A DNA stretch of 64,000 nt from Haemophilus haemolyticus (GTDB lineage Bacteria > Pseudomonadota > Gammaproteobacteria > Enterobacterales > Pasteurellaceae). Of the stretch, positions 60,094-64,000 are shown one piece after another (position 1 is the first letter of the stretch; each line of letters begins with the position of its first letter). Both the position numbers and the translations under genes were made by a program. A model generated the notes under the pieces. The model worked only from the letters and a program-made list of their open reading frames with translations. It did no database searches and was not told the origin of the DNA. The DNA is taken from assembly GCF_003493605.1 (NCBI RefSeq), contig NZ_QQKA01000001.1, positions 62,001 through 126,000 on the forward strand, in the 5' to 3' direction.

Positions 60094-61218
60094 CTACCCT
60101 TGTTTCAAATCATTTGCCTGCTGCAATAGCTGACGGCTTTCTTTTAAGAATTGTTCAGAATAATCGCCAAACCAGTCATGCACCTTGTGGAAAGCATCAA
60201 TAAAACCTTGACGATCATTATTTTCAAAGAAAGTTAAGGCTTCTTCGTAAGTTTGTTTTAGCGTTTCAATTACCGCTAAATTTTCTGGTTTATCCATAAT
60301 AATATCTGCATAAAGCTCTGCATCTTGCGCAAATAAACGACCGATCATTGCAAGTTCTAGGCGATAAATAGGGGAAGAAAGCGCCAATAAATTAGTAAGA
60401 TTAACGGGCTGTTTGGAAAGGTGTAAACCATTCGCAAAAGTTGAAAAATGGCGCAAGGCTTGTATATAAGTCATATTGTGATCGTGTTCTGTGGCATCGA
60501 TTTGATAAATTTTTGCGCCCCAAATTTGAATTTGCTCAAGTAACCATTCGTAACGTTCGGGGAAACGGCCATCACAACGTACAACCACTTGTTTCGCCAT
60601 ACTTGCAATATCTGGCCCAAACATCGGATGTAAACCTAAAACAGCACCAGAATGGATTTCAAGCATTTTGGCTAGCGGTTCACGCTTAACAGAGGTTAAA
60701 TCTGCAAGTAGCATATTTTCTGTTAAATAAGGTTTTAAGCGTTCAATTGTTTCTAAGGTGAGATTAATAGGGACGGAAACGATCACGACATCAGCATTCA
60801 CTAAAATACTTTCAGCTACCGCCCAATCTTCACGATCTAAAATAGAAATTGGATAGCCAGATGCACGTAAATAACGGGCAAATAAGCCACCCAATTTACC
60901 ATAACCGCCCACGATAACAATTTTGTGAATATCAGGATTGATAGTTTTAAAACCAAATTGGTTTTCATTGGCATAGGATTCGCGCATAAAACGGCGTAGA
61001 ACATCTTCAATCAGATCTGCTGAAATGCCTGCTTTTTCAGCTTCTAAACGACGCGCTTGGAGCATTGCTATTTCACGCTCTGGCGCATAAATAGGTAATC
61101 CATGTTGATGTTTAACTTTACCGACTTGAGAAACCAACTCAAGACGTTTAGCAAAAAGTTGGATAAGTTCGCGATCAAGCGAATCAATTTCAGAACGTAA
61201 ATCTTTAAGGGCTTCCAT
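60094..61218 (-). CDS. tyrA: Bifunctional chorismate mutase/prephenate dehydrogenase
   Basis: TyrA makes 4-hydroxyphenylpyruvate from chorismate. ATG 61218 ([15 protein letters not shown]) gives 374 aa, with AGGTGAG upstream; a TTG five codons earlier overlaps that site. Residues 1-90 form the AroQ mutase; NAD-binding GGYGKLGG is at 104-111. GLHPMFGPD and [14 protein letters not shown] mark the dehydrogenase. A TyrR-like box precedes it. Confidence 0.95.
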   Translation of the reverse strand: MEALKDLRSEIDSLDRELIQLFAKRLELVSQVGKVKHQHGLPIYAPEREIAMLQARRLEAEKAGISADLIEDVLRRFMRESYANENQFGFKTINPDIHKIVIVGGYGKLGGLFARYLRASGYPISILDREDWAVAESILVNADVVIVSVPINLTLETIERLKPYLTENMLLADLTSVKREPLAKMLEIHSGAVLGLHPMFGPDIASMAKQVVVRCDGRFPERYEWLLEQIQIWGAKIYQIDATEHDHNMTYIQALRHFSTFANGLHLSKQPVNLTNLLALSSPIYRLELAMIGRLFAQDAELYADIIMDKPENLAVIETLKQTYEEALTFFENNDRQGFIDAFHKVHDWFGDYSEQFLKESRQLLQQANDLKQG

Positions 61219-61251
61219 AAAACTCACCTGCAAAATTTAGTTTACATATTT

Positions 61252-61269
61252 TGTAAAAAATTAATTACA
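61252..61269 (-). promoter_or_regulatory. Possible TyrR box upstream of tyrA
   Basis: TGTAAA-AAATTA-ATTACA matches TGTAAA-N6-TTTACA at 11 of 12 positions. It is 34-51 bp before the tyrA ATG, a position suited to repression by tyrosine. Confidence 0.5.
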
Positions 61270-61307
61270 GATGAGATTACTAAAATTTTATAGGAAAGGC
61301 AATTAAG

Positions 61308-62228
61308 TTATGCGGATTGCGTGATTAAGCGTTGTGGGCGAATAATATTTCCATCGATTAATGCCACACCTAAGAATAAATTCTCTGCTGAAAATAACCG
61401 CACTTGACCGCTTAATTGCTGGTCGTTAGCAAATTTCACTCGCTGACCAAAGCCAATGGCTTTACTCTGATCTGCATCTAAATGCAAAGCTGGCAATTTA
61501 CTTACAGCAGTATCGGTTGGCAATAATAAACGATCCAATTCACTTAATGGAAAACTTTCAGCGAGCAGTTGTAACTCATCAATTGGCATCATTTCTGCTA
61601 CGGGGTAATCCGCTACGGCTGTACGGCGTAACATTGTCACATGCGCGCCACAACCTAGCACTTCACCTAAATCATCTACTAAGGTGCGAATATAAGTGCC
61701 TTTTGAACAATGCACTTCTAAGGTTAAATAAGGAGCGTTATATTCAATAAAATTGAGTTCAAAAATCGTAATTGGGCGCGCCTCACGCTCAACCGTAATA
61801 CCTTGGCGCGCATATTCATAAAGCGGTTTACCGTTATGTTTTAGTGCAGAAAACATGGTTGGCACTTGTAAAATATCTCCACGAAATTGTCCAAGTGCGG
61901 TCAAAATTTGCTGAGTTTCAACATGAACTTCACGCGTTTCCACGACTTGCCCTTCCGCATCGGAAGTATCAGTACGTTCGCCTAATTTTGCCGTAACAAG
62001 ATAACGCTTATCGGCATCAAGCAAAAATTGTGAAAACTTAGTTGCTTCACCCAAGCAAATCGGCAACATCCCCGTTGCCAACGGATCGAGCGCGCCAGTA
62101 TGCCCTGCTTTGTTCGCTTGAAATAAACGCTTCACCTTTTGCATGATGTCATTTGATGACATGCCTTGTGGTTTATCCAACAAAAACACACCATCAACAT
62201 CACGCCAGCGTTTACGAGGTCTAGACAT
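61308..62228 (-). CDS. truB: tRNA pseudouridine(55) synthase
   Basis: TruB (306 aa) isomerises U55 in tRNA. The catalytic D48 is in [13 protein letters not shown], with [13 protein letters not shown] and the C-terminal PUA-like region present. The start overlaps the rbfA stop by one base. It is in the infB-rbfA-truB order typical of proteobacteria. Confidence 0.97.
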   Translation of the reverse strand: MSRPRKRWRDVDGVFLLDKPQGMSSNDIMQKVKRLFQANKAGHTGALDPLATGMLPICLGEATKFSQFLLDADKRYLVTAKLGERTDTSDAEGQVVETREVHVETQQILTALGQFRGDILQVPTMFSALKHNGKPLYEYARQGITVEREARPITIFELNFIEYNAPYLTLEVHCSKGTYIRTLVDDLGEVLGCGAHVTMLRRTAVADYPVAEMMPIDELQLLAESFPLSELDRLLLPTDTAVSKLPALHLDADQSKAIGFGQRVKFANDQQLSGQVRLFSAENLFLGVALIDGNIIRPQRLITQSA

Positions 62229-62614
62229 TAGTTGCTTTCCTCAACGTGTTTTTTCTCGTCTTCACGCACAACATTTGTTACAAGATTTGACATACGCATC
62301 CCTTCTACTAAGGATTGATCGTAAATAAAGCGAATCTCTGGCACGATACGTAAACGCATCGCTTTGCCTAGTAATGAACGAATATAAGGCGATGCTTTTT
62401 CTAGGCCTTTCATGCCTTGCTCAATTGCCGTTTTATCGTGATCGAATAAAAAAGTCACGAAGATTTTTGCGTAAGATAAATCACTCGACACTTCCACATC
62501 AGAAACCGTCACTATCCCAATACGGGGATCTTTCACTTCGCGTTGTAAGATTACCGCTATTTCTTTTTGTATTTCTTGAGCGACGCGATCGCTACGTTTA
62601 AATTCTCTTGCCAT
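62228..62614 (-). CDS. rbfA: 30S ribosome-binding factor RbfA
   Basis: RbfA (128 aa) is a KH-fold 16S rRNA assembly factor. [23 protein letters not shown] and [10 protein letters not shown]-type core, then [14 protein letters not shown] are present. It follows infB after 211 bp and is coupled to truB. Confidence 0.96.
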   Translation of the reverse strand: MAREFKRSDRVAQEIQKEIAVILQREVKDPRIGIVTVSDVEVSSDLSYAKIFVTFLFDHDKTAIEQGMKGLEKASPYIRSLLGKAMRLRIVPEIRFIYDQSLVEGMRMSNLVTNVVREDEKKHVEESN

Positions 62615-62770
62615 AGTTATTCCTTATTTATAAAAGCGCCTCATTCTACTGGAAATCATTGTATTTAGCACGCAAAAATCCCTTTCAGCATGATGCTGTT
62701 TGTAAAGAAATTGAATATAACCATAAGAAATACTTTTATCTAAAATAAGATTATTTCATAAGGCTGATAT

Positions 62771-62812
62771 AAAAAGGGCGATTAAAAACACTATGATTTT
62801 TAACCGCCCTTT
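62771..62812 (-). terminator. Terminator after infB
   Basis: A 16-bp inverted repeat (62773-62788 with 62797-62812, one mismatch), followed on the minus strand by TTTTT-like sequence. It may attenuate rbfA-truB transcription from infB. Confidence 0.75.
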
Positions 62813-62825
62813 ATTTTGTCAAAGG

Positions 62826-64000
62826 TTAGATTGAACGTTTAACTTCAACCACTTCAAACACCTCGATTTGGTCACCGACTTTTACATCGTTGTAGTTTTT
62901 CACGCCGATACCACATTCCATACCGTTGCGAACTTCAGATACATCATCTTTGAAACGACGAAGAGATTCTAATTCCCCTTCAAAGATAACGACGTTGTCA
63001 CGTAATACACGGATTGGATTGTTACGTTTCACTACACCTTCGGTCACCATACAACCTGCGATTGCACCAAATTTCGGATGACGGAATACATCACGAACTT
63101 CAGCTAAGCCAATAATTTCTTGTTTAAATTCAGGCTCTAACATACCGCTCATTGCTGCTTTAATTTCATTCAACAATTCATAAATGATTGAGTAATAACG
63201 TAAATCAATGTTTTCCGCTTCAATGACACGACGCGCAGATGCATCAGCACGAACGTTAAAACCAACAATGATGGCATTAGATGCTGCAGCTAAAGTTGCA
63301 TCAGTTTCAGTAATACCACCTACACCAGAACCAACCACTTTAACTTTTACTTCATTGGTAGAAAGTTCATTTAGTGCTTGAACAATCGCTTCCACAGAGC
63401 CTTGTACGTCCGCTTTCACAATAACGTTCAATTCAGCCACATCTCCTTCAGACATATTGCTAAACATATTTTCAAGTTTCGCTTTTTGCTGACGAGCTAA
63501 TTTCACTTCACGGAATTTACCTTGACGATATAACGCAACTTCACGTGCTTTTTTCTCATCACGTACAACGGTTGCTTCATCACCCGCTGCAGGCACGCCT
63601 GAAAGACCTAATAATTCAACTGGAATTGAAGGACCTGCTTCATCCACTTCTTTCCCGTTTTCATCACGCATTGCGCGCACACGACCATATTCAAAACCAC
63701 AAAGTACGATGTCACCTTTACGTAGTGTACCTGATTGAACCAAGATAGTTGCCACAGGGCCACGACCTTTGTCCAAGTAAGATTCAATGACTACACCACT
63801 TGCCATGCCGTCTTTTACAGCAGTCAATTCAAGTACTTCAGATTGAAGCAAAATAGCATCTAATAAATCATCAACACCTGTACCTTTCTTCGCAGATACT
63901 GGAACGAATTGAACATCACCACCGAATTTTTCAGAAATGACATCATGTTGTAATAATTCTTGCTCAACACGGTCTGGATTGGCTTCTGGTTTATCGATTT
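62826..64000 (-). CDS. infB: Translation initiation factor IF-2, C-terminal part
   Basis: The last 391 codons are in the window; the gene continues beyond base 64000. The visible part begins at the end of the GTPase domain ([11 protein letters not shown], after the NKxD motif; [21 protein letters not shown]). It continues through domain II ([19 protein letters not shown]), domain III and the initiator-tRNA-binding domain IV ([20 protein letters not shown]). The frame is intact. Confidence 0.97.
   Translation of the reverse strand, partial: IDKPEANPDRVEQELLQHDVISEKFGGDVQFVPVSAKKGTGVDDLLDAILLQSEVLELTAVKDGMASGVVIESYLDKGRGPVATILVQSGTLRKGDIVLCGFEYGRVRAMRDENGKEVDEAGPSIPVELLGLSGVPAAGDEATVVRDEKKAREVALYRQGKFREVKLARQQKAKLENMFSNMSEGDVAELNVIVKADVQGSVEAIVQALNELSTNEVKVKVVGSGVGGITETDATLAAASNAIIVGFNVRADASARRVIEAENIDLRYYSIIYELLNEIKAAMSGMLEPEFKQEIIGLAEVRDVFRHPKFGAIAGCMVTEGVVKRNNPIRVLRDNVVIFEGELESLRRFKDDVSEVRNGMECGIGVKNYNDVKVGDQIEVFEVVEVKRSI

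Noticed and set aside
61241-61257. TTTACA-N5-TGTAAA as a TyrR box
   Set aside because: The half-sites are in the wrong order relative to the TyrR consensus; the overlapping TGTAAA-N6-ATTACA fits better.

Overview
The window reads as a chromosomal stretch of Haemophilus influenzae or a very close relative. It is AT-rich, and the Pasteurellaceae DNA uptake signal AAGTGCGGT/ACCGCACTT occurs many times, often as inverted pairs forming terminators. The gene content is typical of the species: mukFEB, tandem ferritins, fnr, ybaK, recBD, infC-rpmI-rplT, pheST-ihfA, a beta-carbonic anhydrase with its allosteric residues, and truB-rbfA-infB. Statements about strain Rd KW20 gene order below are from memory, not from a search.

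Left part (1-23 kb). This holds tusE/ttcA, the MukBEF condensin operon, a predicted nuclease, an EamA transporter and exonuclease I. A 0.7-kb gene-free gap follows that contains a near-perfect dif site (11613-11640), so this is the replication terminus. Beyond it are two ferritins, tRNA-Leu(CAA), fnr, uspE, a secreted DUF4198 protein, purMN (PurR operator), ydfG-trpB-trpA (TrpR operator), ychN, usg and ybaK.

Middle part (23-40 kb). The genes now run mostly on the minus strand, toward dif. recD and recB come first; recB carries eleven in-frame 24-bp repeats. Two paralogous Sel1-repeat genes flank a HEPN-like gene. After infC-rpmI-rplT and a sugar-phosphate mutarotase comes an accessory stretch (33.4-39.8 kb). 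It holds a cytoplasmic sulfatase with a sodium symporter under a CRP site, a frameshifted stand-alone FtsK-gamma gene, a RhuM-Fic protein, a sirtuin lacking the zinc cysteines, a nucleotidase and a stub of a WYL-type regulator.

Right part (40-64 kb). This is conserved housekeeping: nlpC, ihfA-pheT-pheS, yfaE, dapB, ribH-nusB-thiL-pgpA-lysE-type exporter, asnS, can, uup, a dGTPase-like gene, a yohJK (LrgAB) pair, a thermonuclease, csdA-csdE, a zinc-ribbon gene, queF, tyrA (possible TyrR box) and truB-rbfA-infB, with infB running off the end.

The main points for follow-up are: the dif site and differences from the remembered Rd map around it, including an apparent inversion junction between ybaK and recD; the recB minisatellite; the one-base frameshift in the FtsK-gamma gene; the CRP-linked sulfatase/symporter pair; and the HEPN/Sel1 cluster.
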